The translations under genes were made by a program, and so were the position numbers. A model generated the notes under the pieces. That model had not been told where the DNA came from and did not search any database. It worked only from the letters and a program-made list of their open reading frames with translations. A stretch of 53,673 bases of DNA, from positions 1 to 53,673 of the IMG/VR virus record IMGVR_UViG_3300020205_004424. One strand, written 5' to 3'. This document shows positions 26,054 to 33,516 of this stretch, piece after piece; the stretch's first letter is position 1; the number at the start of each line of letters is the position of its first letter. This DNA comes from a virus.

Positions 26054-26248
26054 ATGTCTTTCACTGCCAGTCACGTTGTTGGTGACACTAAAAACACTCA
26101 ACCTCTATCTTCTAACCAATTATCGGCTAAGGAGATAGAGGTTTTGCTTTCTATGGTTAAACGTACAACTTTCATTGGAGAAGATATTGAGCCTTTGTAT
26201 CATTTAGTTGTAAAACTACAAAATCAATACACAGAACAAACCAAATAG
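26054..26248 (+). CDS. Small helical protein, tandem paralogue 1
   Basis: The ATG at 26054 (AGTTATG context) gives 64 residues; the longer frame from 25928 runs inside the fibre gene and is rejected. The core LSAKEIEVLLSMVKRTTFIG with a KL at the end of the second helix aligns without gaps to the next gene's product. It is probably a helical hairpin. Similar small proteins follow fibre genes in marine phages; the function is unknown. Confidence 0.65.
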   Translation: MSFTASHVVGDTKNTQPLSSNQLSAKEIEVLLSMVKRTTFIGEDIEPLYHLVVKLQNQYTEQTK

Positions 26249-26255
26249 ATAAGTT

Positions 26256-26492
26256 ATGAATATATTTGCCGTTGACTTTTCCCATGCGGAATTGAATTTT
26301 CTTAGACAAGCACTTGAAACAGTTCCAATTCAAGGACGTGACGCTAAATTTTGTGCTTCCATTCAGCTAAAACTAGAACATGAACTAGAAGAAATTACAA
26401 GAATGCTTAAAGCTGAAGAAGAATCAAAAATGTTGGGTCTTCAACAAATAGTCCAACACGAAGAGGAAAAAACATCCACTAGGAAAAAGTAA
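26256..26492 (+). CDS. Small helical protein, tandem paralogue 2
   Basis: The product has 78 residues, starting MNIFAVDFSHAELNFLRQAL. Spacing of S, E, L, G-x-D and K-L matches the upstream small protein, so the two are a diverged tandem pair. The C-terminal 25 residues are charged. It starts seven bases after the preceding stop in the same AAGTTATG context. The function is unknown. Confidence 0.62.
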   Translation: MNIFAVDFSHAELNFLRQALETVPIQGRDAKFCASIQLKLEHELEEITRMLKAEEESKMLGLQQIVQHEEEKTSTRKK

Positions 26493-26493
26493 T

Positions 26494-26574
26494 AATATAT
26501 TTATTACCGTATTATAGGCCCATAAGGGAAGTGGGCACCGCATATTCGGTGTAACCAACCGTAATAAATTTATT
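26494..26574 (+). ncRNA. Structured leader of homing endonuclease gene
   Basis: Outer stem: 26494-26507 pairs with 26561-26574 (13 of 14 positions). Inside are GCCCA/TGGGC (26518-26522, 26532-26536) and ACCG/CGGT (26537-26540, 26547-26550). The structure ends two bases before the endonuclease ATG and would mask its start region. The 5' arm also overlaps a late-box-like ATATATTTATTA. I found no hammerhead or group I core motifs. Confidence 0.5.
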
Positions 26575-26576
26575 AA

Positions 26577-27302
26577 ATGAGTAATAGTGAAAACTTTTAC
26601 GTTTACTGTCATGTTAAAAAAACAGATGGTAAATGTTTTTATGTAGGGAAAGGAACAGGCAATCGCTTTCAAACAACATATTCCCGCAACAGGTATTGGA
26701 AAGATATAGTAGATCAACATGGATTTGAACCTATTATATTAATTAATAATATATCTGAATCAAATGCTTTTAAATTTGAATCTATTATATGCGAAAAGAT
26801 AGGATATAATAATCTTGTAAATATACGAAAAGAAGAAGGTTGGGGAGGACACCGTCATCAACCTGAAACCCTGAAAAAACTATCTAAACCAGTTTTACAA
26901 TATACAAAAGAAGGTATTTTAGTAAAAACTTGGGATAGTGCTACTCTAGCAGCTAAATCGCTTAATAAATCTCATAGTGCTGCAATTACAGAATGTTGCA
27001 GAGGATTAAGACCATATATATACGGGTTTATTTGGAGACATATTGATAATCCTATAGAAGAACCCCAAAAAATAATTAATAGAAAAGAAAAATCAGAAAA
27101 AATACCACCATATTATCATCCAATAGAACAATATGATAAAAATGGTAATTTTATAAAATTATGGAACAATGCTAGAGAAATATCTCGTTCATTAAAAATA
27201 AAATCTGGTTCTATATCACAGTGCTTAAACGGTAAACATAAATCCGCTGGAGGATTTATTTGGAAAAAATCATTAAATAAGAAAGGAGTGCATTTTGCCT
27301 AA
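26577..27302 (+). CDS. GIY-YIG homing endonuclease with NUMOD-type repeats
   Basis: The product has 241 residues. The GIY-YIG core appears as FYVYCHV and FYVGKG (residues ~6-25) with N, R and K residues in GTGNRFQTTYSRNRYWK and a catalytic-type Glu in FKFESIICEKIGY. Two C-terminal repeats, VLQYTKEGILVKTW...GFIWR and IEQYDKNGNFIKLW...GFIWK, are NUMOD1-like DNA-binding units with helix-turn-helix segments. It is a free-standing mobile gene between small fibre-linked genes and a fibre gene. Its stop overlaps the fibre start by eight bases. Its leader is structured. Confidence 0.88.
   Translation: MSNSENFYVYCHVKKTDGKCFYVGKGTGNRFQTTYSRNRYWKDIVDQHGFEPIILINNISESNAFKFESIICEKIGYNNLVNIRKEEGWGGHRHQPETLKKLSKPVLQYTKEGILVKTWDSATLAAKSLNKSHSAAITECCRGLRPYIYGFIWRHIDNPIEEPQKIINRKEKSEKIPPYYHPIEQYDKNGNFIKLWNNAREISRSLKIKSGSISQCLNGKHKSAGGFIWKKSLNKKGVHFA
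27282..27297 (+). promoter_or_regulatory. Strong Shine-Dalgarno and TTG start of giant fibre gene
   Basis: AAAGGAG (27282-27288) lies six bases before TTG (27295). TTG is set as start because PNWKKVIVSGS aligns with MATWKKVIVSGS of the 25042 gene. Such a strong Shine-Dalgarno is exceptional in this window. It lies inside the end of the endonuclease gene. Confidence 0.7.
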
Positions 27303-30018
27303 TTGGAAGAAAGTAATTGTATCGGGCTCTGATGCCTCTCTGAATTCAATAACTACCCCCGCAGGTACAATCAATAATATTACGGCATCTTATGCGATGA
27401 CCGCATCCCATGCTTTAAACGGTGGTGTAACACAATTATTAGCAGGACCTAATATAACTCTTTCCCCAACAACAGGTAAAGGACAAGTAACTATTTCTTC
27501 TACCGGAGGTGGAGGACCCTTCTTTAATACAGCAACAGGATCTTATGGATCCTTTTATGATACAACAACTCAAACCAACCTAGTAGCTAATATTCCACGT
27601 TCAATGTCTTTTAATACAACAGACATTACAAATGGAGTTTCTATTTCAGGATCAACAAGCCCATTTAACACATATATTAAAACAGAAAATCCTGGTGTAT
27701 ACAATATCCAATTTTCTGCTCAAGTAGATAAAACAGACGGTGGTACTGATGATATTGTTATTTGGTTGAGAAAAAATGGAATTGATTTAATTGATACAGC
27801 AACTACATTAACATTACCAACAAATAACTCAAAAGTAGTAGCAGCTTGGAACTGGTTTGTAAACTCAGCGGCTAATGATTACTACCAAATTATATGGCTC
27901 TCAGCAGATACTGATCTAAGATTACTAGCCGAACCTATTTCAGGTACCCACCCAGGCATCCCTTCAGTAATATTAACTGCAAATAGAGTAGATCAATTTT
28001 TATCCAATACAGGATCATTTAGTGGTTCATTTACAGGAACATTTACAGGTTCATTACAAGGTACTGCAAGTTGGGCAACAAATGCTTTAACAGCATCAAA
28101 CATTTCTCCTGCCATAGCAAATGATGCAGATACTAGAATTCTAACTGCTAATGGAAACGGGACATTAAATGGTGAAGCCAACATGACATTTGATGGTACT
28201 ACATTAGCAGTTAATCAAAAATTAACAGTAGGAACATCCCACACCAACTCAGGAACATTATCCTCGATTGCCGGTGGTACTGGAAATATAGCATCAGGAA
28301 ACTGTTCATTTATCGGTGGTGGTACTTTAAATACGGGATCTGCAGATTTTTCAACAGTTGGAGGTGGAAAAGCTAACACAGCATCTGGTTATAATTCAAC
28401 AATAAGCGGAGGTATAAACAACACAGCTTCTAATTATTTTTCAACAGTAGGTGGTGGAAAATGTAACACAGCATCTTGTAATAATTCAACAGTAGGTGGT
28501 GGTAATTCAAATACTGCATCAGGTTATTATTCAACAGTAAGCGGAGGTACAAACAACATAGCATCTGGTTATAAATCAACAGTAAGCGGAGGTACAAACA
28601 ACACAGCATCTAGTTTTAATTCAACAGTAAGCGGAGGTACATACAACACAGCATCTAATTTTTATGCAACAGTAGGTGGTGGATTTGGCAACATAGCATC
28701 TGGTTATAAATCAACAATAAGCGGAGGTACAAACAACACAGCATCTGGTTATGTTTCAACAGTAAGCGGAGGTACATACAACACAGCATCTAGTTATTTT
28801 TCAACAATAAGCGGAGGTTCAACCAACACAGCATCTAGTTCTTGGTCAACAGTAGGTGGTGGATCTGGCAACACAGCATCTGGTTATTGGTCAACAGTAG
28901 GTGGTGGATCTGGCAACACAGCATCTGGTTATTGTTCAACAGTTAGTGGCGGATATTGCAATACAGCATCTGGTTATTGTTCAACAGTTAGTGGTGGATA
29001 TAATAATACAGCATCCGGACCTCGGTCAACAGTTGGAGGTGGAAAAGCTAACACAGCATCTGGTTATAATTCAACAATAAGCGGAGGTACAAACAACACA
29101 GCTCAAGCATTTGCAGGGTTCATAGGTGGTGGTAACTGCAATAATGTTTGTAATGTAACAAGTGGATGCCTTGCTTATGGGGCAGTAGTTGCGGGTGGTG
29201 TAGGTAATAATACTGATGGAGGTACATGGAATTTATCACTTGGTTTATTTCTTTTTCCACCAACTATTTGCAACGCAGGTCAGTATTCATTTATAGGTGG
29301 TGGTTTTCAGAATAAAGCATCAGGAAATTATTCAACAGTTAGTGGTGGATATAATAATACAGCATCTGGTTATAAATCAACAGTAGGTGGTGGTAATTAT
29401 AATACAGCATCTAATTATTATTCAGTTGTTGGTGGTGGATCTGGCAACACAGCATCTGGTAATCGTTCAACAGTAGGTGGTGGTAATTCAAACACAGCTT
29501 CTAATTTATATGCAACGGTTAGTGGTGGATATTGCAACACAGCATCTGGTTATTATTCAACAATTGGTGGTGGTGGATGTAATACAGCTTTAGTAAATTA
29601 TTCAATAGTAGGTGGTGGTCGTTTAAACATAGCATCTGGTTATAATTCAACAGTAGGTGGTGGTATTGCTAATACAGCATCTTGTTATTGGTCAACAGTT
29701 AGTGGTGGTCATTCAAACACAGCTTCTAATTGTTTTTCAACAGTTAGTGGTGGATATTGCAACACAGCATCTGGTACTCGTTCAACAGTAGGTGGTGGAA
29801 GAACTAATACAGCATCAGGAACATATTCAGGTATTTTAGGTGGGTGCGGAAATACTGCATCATGTGCTTGTTCATTTATAGTAGGTACACAGATTACAAC
29901 AGATAGAGTTTGCACAACATTTGTAAATAATCTTTCTATTAAAAATGTCCCAACATCTGCAGCTGGTTTGCCTGCTGGTTCTGTTTGGTCTAATGGTGGA
30001 GTTTTAAATATTGTCTAA
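27295..30018 (+). CDS. Giant repeat tail fibre/adhesin
   Basis: The product has 907 residues. Residues 1-20 form the anchor shared with the 25042 protein. A beta-sandwich region at ~75-235 (YNIQFSAQVDK, DIVIWLRKNGIDL, YYQIIWLSAD) resembles C1q/TNF-like phage domains. From ~320 to ~865, some 35 units of 14 residues follow the pattern STVGGGxxNTASGxx, a YadA-like beta-roll. Variable positions hold Y, W, F, C, K, R or N. The C-terminus is short (VWSNGGVLNIV). It is likely a receptor-binding fibre. It uses a TTG start and follows a homing endonuclease gene. Confidence 0.85.
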   Translation: MPNWKKVIVSGSDASLNSITTPAGTINNITASYAMTASHALNGGVTQLLAGPNITLSPTTGKGQVTISSTGGGGPFFNTATGSYGSFYDTTTQTNLVANIPRSMSFNTTDITNGVSISGSTSPFNTYIKTENPGVYNIQFSAQVDKTDGGTDDIVIWLRKNGIDLIDTATTLTLPTNNSKVVAAWNWFVNSAANDYYQIIWLSADTDLRLLAEPISGTHPGIPSVILTANRVDQFLSNTGSFSGSFTGTFTGSLQGTASWATNALTASNISPAIANDADTRILTANGNGTLNGEANMTFDGTTLAVNQKLTVGTSHTNSGTLSSIAGGTGNIASGNCSFIGGGTLNTGSADFSTVGGGKANTASGYNSTISGGINNTASNYFSTVGGGKCNTASCNNSTVGGGNSNTASGYYSTVSGGTNNIASGYKSTVSGGTNNTASSFNSTVSGGTYNTASNFYATVGGGFGNIASGYKSTISGGTNNTASGYVSTVSGGTYNTASSYFSTISGGSTNTASSSWSTVGGGSGNTASGYWSTVGGGSGNTASGYCSTVSGGYCNTASGYCSTVSGGYNNTASGPRSTVGGGKANTASGYNSTISGGTNNTAQAFAGFIGGGNCNNVCNVTSGCLAYGAVVAGGVGNNTDGGTWNLSLGLFLFPPTICNAGQYSFIGGGFQNKASGNYSTVSGGYNNTASGYKSTVGGGNYNTASNYYSVVGGGSGNTASGNRSTVGGGNSNTASNLYATVSGGYCNTASGYYSTIGGGGCNTALVNYSIVGGGRLNIASGYNSTVGGGIANTASCYWSTVSGGHSNTASNCFSTVSGGYCNTASGTRSTVGGGRTNTASGTYSGILGGCGNTASCACSFIVGTQITTDRVCTTFVNNLSIKNVPTSAAGLPAGSVWSNGGVLNIV
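28261..29880 (+). repeat. 42-bp coding repeats with hypervariable codons
   Basis: About 35 units based on TCAACAGTAGGTGGTGGA and AACACAGCATCTGGTTAT, nearly invariant in the scaffold codons but changing at 2-4 codons each. One irregular, longer unit interrupts the array at ~29100-29280. Confidence 0.85.
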
Positions 30019-30073
30019 AACAATTTGGATATTTAAAAAATAGTTCTTATATTGTAGTTATATTAAATTTGTT

Positions 30074-30967
30074 ATGGAAAAAAAATATTCAATTTTTCAC
30101 ATTGAAGGTGGTTTAGGAAAACATATTGCTGCAACTGCTGTTGCACGTTGTATTAAGAAAAATCATCCCGATCGTGAACTTATCATAGTTTGTGCTTACC
30201 CACAACCCTTTTTAAATTTAGATTTTGTGTCTCGTGTATATAGAATAGGTGTCACACCATATTTCTATAAAGATTATATTGATCAAAAAGATACACTTAT
30301 ATTCAAACACGAACCATATTTCACAACAGAACATATTCATAAAACACTTCCACTAATTGAAAATTGGTGCAAGTTATATAATTTAGAATATAATGGTGAA
30401 CAACCTGAACTATCATTCAATGATAGAGAGTTACAAAAATATAGTAGAACATGGCAATCTCAAAAACCTATATTTGTGATTCAATCAAATGGAGGACTAC
30501 TTAATTCCGAAAGTGGTTTACCTTATAGATGGACTAGAGATATTCCATTTGACATTACTCAACAAATTGTAGACAAATACCAAGACCAATACACAATATA
30601 TCAAATTACAAGACCTGGATCCCCAGTTGCTAATGGTGCTATTGAAGTTACAAATGAAATGACTTCAATGGAATTGCTTTCTGTATTGTTGTATTCTGAA
30701 AAACGTTTATTGATTGATTCATCTTTGCAACATGCCGCAGCTGCTTTAAATTTACCTTCAACTGTATTGTGGGTTGGAACATCTCCAAAAGTATTTGGAT
30801 ATGATCTACACGATAATATTGTTGCTGAAATTCCTGAAGATCAAAAACTTCCGGATAGTTATTTCTTTGACTATGATTTTGAAGGTCAATTACATGACTA
30901 TCCATTTAAAGGAGATTTATTTGACATAGATACAATTACAAAATCACTAACAAGACAAAGTTTATAA
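30074..30967 (+). CDS. Glycosyltransferase, family 9-like
   Basis: The product has 297 residues. The N-terminal domain has HIEGGLGKHIAATAVARCI, as in heptosyltransferase-like enzymes that use a GG-GK acceptor loop. The C-terminal nucleotide-sugar domain has LLIDSSLQHAAAALNLPSTV followed by LWVGTSP, matching the GT9 pattern DSGxxHxAaAxxxPxxxLwG. It should transfer a sugar to a glycan on the host surface or the virion. It starts a run of glycan and sulfur genes and overlaps the sulfotransferase start by one base. No late box is upstream. Confidence 0.8.
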   Translation: MEKKYSIFHIEGGLGKHIAATAVARCIKKNHPDRELIIVCAYPQPFLNLDFVSRVYRIGVTPYFYKDYIDQKDTLIFKHEPYFTTEHIHKTLPLIENWCKLYNLEYNGEQPELSFNDRELQKYSRTWQSQKPIFVIQSNGGLLNSESGLPYRWTRDIPFDITQQIVDKYQDQYTIYQITRPGSPVANGAIEVTNEMTSMELLSVLLYSEKRLLIDSSLQHAAAALNLPSTVLWVGTSPKVFGYDLHDNIVAEIPEDQKLPDSYFFDYDFEGQLHDYPFKGDLFDIDTITKSLTRQSL

Positions 30968-31782
30968 TGCAAAAGTTATTTTTTCAATCATCCTTGCCTA
31001 GAGCAGGATCAACCCTATTACAAAATGTTTTAGGACAGAACCCCGATTTTTATGTTACACCAACCTCTGGTGTTCTAGAACTCGTTTATGCTGCCCGTAA
31101 CAACTATTCAACATCAGCTGAATTCAAAGCACAAGATTCTGATTTGATGCGAGAAGGATTTAAACAATTCTGCCATGATGGCGTTACTGGTTTTTTTAAA
31201 GCAGTAACAGACAAACCATATATAATGGACAAAAGTAGAGGATGGGGCTATCATAGAGATTTCCTAGATTTCTTCTACCCAGATCCAAAAATTGTATGTA
31301 TGATTCGAGATCCTAGAGCTATATTTTCTTCTATGGAAAAAAACTTTAGAAAAAACCCCGAACAAGACAAAGGTATAGTTAACCATGCAGAAATGGCAGG
31401 TGTAACCACCGAACAACGCATTGATATGTGGGCAGCAGGTGTCCCTGTGGGAATGGCACTACAGCGTTTATATCAAATAGTAAAAGAAGGAAATGACCAA
31501 AAAATGCTATTTGTGAAATATGAAGACCTAATGAAAAACCCACAAGGTGAAATGGATCGAATCTACAAATATTTAGACATTCCTTCATACACCCATGACT
31601 TTGATAACATCCAACAAATTACCCAAGAAGATGATGAAGTATATGGCGCATATGGAGACCATACAATTAAACCAAAACTAACCCCAGTAAAACCAGATTG
31701 GAACGAAGTACTAGGAAAAAGTGCAGCTGCATGGATTCGTAGTAATTATACATGGTTCTACGAATATTTCGGATACGCTTAA
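30967..31782 (+). CDS. PAPS-dependent sulfotransferase
   Basis: The product has 271 residues. The 5'-phosphosulfate loop is SSLPRAGSTLLQNVL (8-22), with the usual R12, G14, S15 and T16. The 3'-phosphate motif is CMIRDPRAIFSSM (111-123), and KYEDLMKNP follows, as in bacterial Sulfotransfer family members. It transfers sulfate from PAPS to a hydroxyl or amine, probably on a carbohydrate. It is translationally coupled to the glycosyltransferase (TAATG). PAPS can be made by the APS kinase encoded 360 bases downstream. Confidence 0.9.
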   Translation: MQKLFFQSSLPRAGSTLLQNVLGQNPDFYVTPTSGVLELVYAARNNYSTSAEFKAQDSDLMREGFKQFCHDGVTGFFKAVTDKPYIMDKSRGWGYHRDFLDFFYPDPKIVCMIRDPRAIFSSMEKNFRKNPEQDKGIVNHAEMAGVTTEQRIDMWAAGVPVGMALQRLYQIVKEGNDQKMLFVKYEDLMKNPQGEMDRIYKYLDIPSYTHDFDNIQQITQEDDEVYGAYGDHTIKPKLTPVKPDWNEVLGKSAAAWIRSNYTWFYEYFGYA

Positions 31783-31786
31783 TATT

Positions 31787-31794
31787 TATAAACA
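31787..31794 (+). promoter_or_regulatory. Late promoter box TATAAACA
   Basis: It lies within AATATTTATAAACAAAAG and ends nine bases before the ATG at 31804. Confidence 0.75.
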
Positions 31795-31803
31795 AAAGAC
31801 AAT

Positions 31804-32124
31804 ATGACAATAGGATGGACAATTTCAAGTATGAAACGCTTAACCGATGATGGTTTAGTAGTACAAGCAACTTATATCTTTCAAGCACAGGAAGGTAGTT
31901 TTATCAATAGAAAAGTAGGCGATATGACATTTTCTGGAAGTGTAGATGAGCCTGGCTATATCCCTTACGAGGATCTTACTCAAGATGATGTATTGAATTG
32001 GGTATTTACTAGATTAGGTGATGGAAAAGTAGCTATTGAAGCAGATGTTACTTTAGCTACTGAAACACAATATTCGGCATCAATTGCTAACCCATACTCA
32101 AACGGAGTTCCTTGGAACAATTAA
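31804..32124 (+). CDS. Small conserved phage protein
   Basis: The product has 106 residues, starting MTIGWTISSMKRLTDDGLVV. Tandem beta strands are followed by IPYEDLTQDDVLNWVF and a short helix. Small proteins of this form are common next to fibre genes of cyanophages and related phages (DUF7936-like, by memory). It carries its own late box, so it is a virion or assembly protein rather than part of the sulfur pathway. The function is unknown. Confidence 0.6.
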   Translation: MTIGWTISSMKRLTDDGLVVQATYIFQAQEGSFINRKVGDMTFSGSVDEPGYIPYEDLTQDDVLNWVFTRLGDGKVAIEADVTLATETQYSASIANPYSNGVPWNN

Positions 32125-32142
32125 TACAAAATTTAAATAGTT

Positions 32143-32613
32143 ATGATTTATTGGTTTACCGGACAGCCTGGAGCAGGTAAAACTGTTTTAGCAACTGCTT
32201 TAAAACAAGAAATGGACAACACTTTCCATATTGATGGAGATGATTTACGTGCCATTTTCGATAACAAAGATTATAGTGAAACTGGTAGAAGAAAAAATAT
32301 TGAGCTAGCGCAACAACTAGCTCATTTTCTTTACAATAAAGGAAACAACGTAGTTGTATCCCTTGTTTCACCATACAAAGATCAACGTGAAGAATTTAAA
32401 ACAAAACTTGGAGACTCATTAAAAGAGTTTTATGTTCATACTACTGAAATACGAGGACGAGAAAATTTCCATGTTGAAAACTATCAACAACCAACAGAAA
32501 ATTATCTTGATATAGATACTACAAATATTTCCGTTGAAGAATGTTTAAACAAAATTAAAAGTTATGCAAAATTGGACCAAGAAAGTACACGTACAATCAT
32601 CCCTACAATCTAA
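32143..32613 (+). CDS. cysC: Adenylylsulfate (APS) kinase
   Basis: The product has 156 residues. Walker A is GQPGAGKT (7-14). The APS-binding segment is HIDGDDLR (29-36), and VVVSLVSPYKDQREEFK is the characteristic CysC strand-helix. The protein is shorter than bacterial CysC (~200) and the lid region is reduced. It phosphorylates APS to PAPS, the donor for the sulfotransferase upstream. The start context is ATAGTTATG. Its 3' end overlaps the next gene by 50 bases in another frame. Confidence 0.87.
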   Translation: MIYWFTGQPGAGKTVLATALKQEMDNTFHIDGDDLRAIFDNKDYSETGRRKNIELAQQLAHFLYNKGNNVVVSLVSPYKDQREEFKTKLGDSLKEFYVHTTEIRGRENFHVENYQQPTENYLDIDTTNISVEECLNKIKSYAKLDQESTRTIIPTI

Positions 32614-32968
32614 ACCAAACCAATACGCTTTATTTATTGGTCGTTGGCAACCATTACATGATGGGCATAAAGCTCTATTCCAACAAGCTTTAGATGAAGG
32701 AAAAAATGTTTGGATTGCAATCCGAGATGTTGAAACAACTGAATCAAACCCATTTGATGCTCAAGAAGTACTTAAAAATATTGGAAATGAATATAAAGAA
32801 CTATGTGGCCAAGGCAGAATTAAAGTCAGCATCATCCCTGACATATGTTCAGTGGAGTTTGGTAGAGGAGTGGGCTATGATATTATTGAGCATATTCCTC
32901 CTGTAGAGGTAGCTGAAATATCTGCTACAAAAGTAAGAGAGCAAATGCGTAAAGAAGGTAAATTATGA
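32564..32968 (+). CDS. HxGH nucleotidyltransferase, possible minimal ATP sulfurylase
   Basis: The product has 134 residues. The nucleotidyltransferase signature is GRWQPLHDGHKAL (26-38), with HDGH as HxGH; ISATKVREQMR (119-129) is the second motif, as in ATP sulfurylase, NMN adenylyltransferase and cytidylyltransferases. The substrate cannot be set from sequence. Fusion-like overlap with APS kinase and the DUF2061 neighbour favours APS synthesis. The protein is much shorter than known ATP sulfurylases, so it could serve another step. The start may lie further in, since the first ~18 residues overlap cysC. Confidence 0.72.
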   Translation: MQNWTKKVHVQSSLQSKPNQYALFIGRWQPLHDGHKALFQQALDEGKNVWIAIRDVETTESNPFDAQEVLKNIGNEYKELCGQGRIKVSIIPDICSVEFGRGVGYDIIEHIPPVEVAEISATKVREQMRKEGKL

Positions 32969-33186
32969 AAGAAGATAAAAAATCGGCAATGACACGCCAC
33001 ATCTTAAAAACGCTTTCATACCGTATTTTAGATACGTTAACAACAGTGTTTGTTGCTTATTCTTTAGGTGCATCACTTGAATTGTCTTCATTACTTGGTG
33101 TAGGAGAATTATTAATTAAACCTACATTGTATTTTTTCCATGAACGTATTTGGTACAAGTACATTCGAATAGGAAATAAAAAATAA
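32965..33186 (+). CDS. DUF2061 membrane protein
   Basis: The product has 73 residues. KSAMTRHILKTLSYRILDTL and ELLIKPTLYFFHERIWYKY are the two signature blocks of DUF2061, around two hydrophobic helices (TVFVAYSLGA and SLLGVGELLIKPTLYFF). From memory, the family is often encoded beside or fused to sulfate-activation enzymes in bacteria, which fits here. A role in sulfate handling is inference. It overlaps the nucleotidyltransferase stop (ATGA). Confidence 0.82.
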   Translation: MKEDKKSAMTRHILKTLSYRILDTLTTVFVAYSLGASLELSSLLGVGELLIKPTLYFFHERIWYKYIRIGNKK

Positions 33187-33192
33187 CATATT

Positions 33193-33200
33193 TATAAACA
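33193..33200 (+). promoter_or_regulatory. Late promoter box TATAAACA
   Basis: It lies within ACATATTTATAAACAAAT and ends 10 bases before the ATG at 33211. Confidence 0.75.
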
Positions 33201-33210
33201 AATTTAAATT

Positions 33211-33474
33211 ATGTCAATTGTTTCAGAAAAAAAGTTCTTAACAGAAGAAGAACAAGCAACCCTCAAAGAAATCCAACAAAAATCCCGTGCTCTAATTGGT
33301 GAGTTAGGTGAAATTGAACTAGTTAAACTTCAACTAGAAAAACGCCACGAAAGTGCTAAAACATTTTTAGAAGAATTGGGCGAACAAGAAAAAGAATTCA
33401 CCAAAAATGTATTTGATATCTATGGTAAATGTACTATCGACCCAGAAACAGGCGAAATTACAGCTGCAGAGTAA
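33211..33474 (+). CDS. Coiled-coil small protein
   Basis: The product has 87 residues. FLTEEEQATLKEIQQKSRAL is followed by a second helix and a C-terminal IDPETGEI. It is probably a helical hairpin. Proteins of this size and pattern precede the tail sheath genes in some marine T4-like phages. The late box marks it as a late protein. The function is unknown. Confidence 0.65.
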   Translation: MSIVSEKKFLTEEEQATLKEIQQKSRALIGELGEIELVKLQLEKRHESAKTFLEELGEQEKEFTKNVFDIYGKCTIDPETGEITAAE

Positions 33475-33497
33475 TCTAGTTGTAAATACACCATATT

Positions 33498-33505
33498 TAT
33501 AATAA
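33498..33505 (+). promoter_or_regulatory. Late promoter box TATAATAA
   Basis: It lies within CATATTTATAATAAAATAA and ends 11 bases before the first sheath gene. Confidence 0.75.
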
Positions 33506-33516
33506 AATAATTTATA

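Noticed and set aside
26494-27302. Group I intron carrying the GIY-YIG gene
   Set aside because: No recognisable P3-P7 core and no split coding sequence around it; the gene looks free-standing.
18530-29880. Regular repeats as CRISPR arrays
   Set aside because: The 42-bp periodicity is in frame within three long genes and encodes beta-roll units; no leader or cas genes.
28261-29880. Diversity-generating retroelement variable region
   Set aside because: Variation is not adenine-specific, and no reverse transcriptase or template repeat is present in the window.
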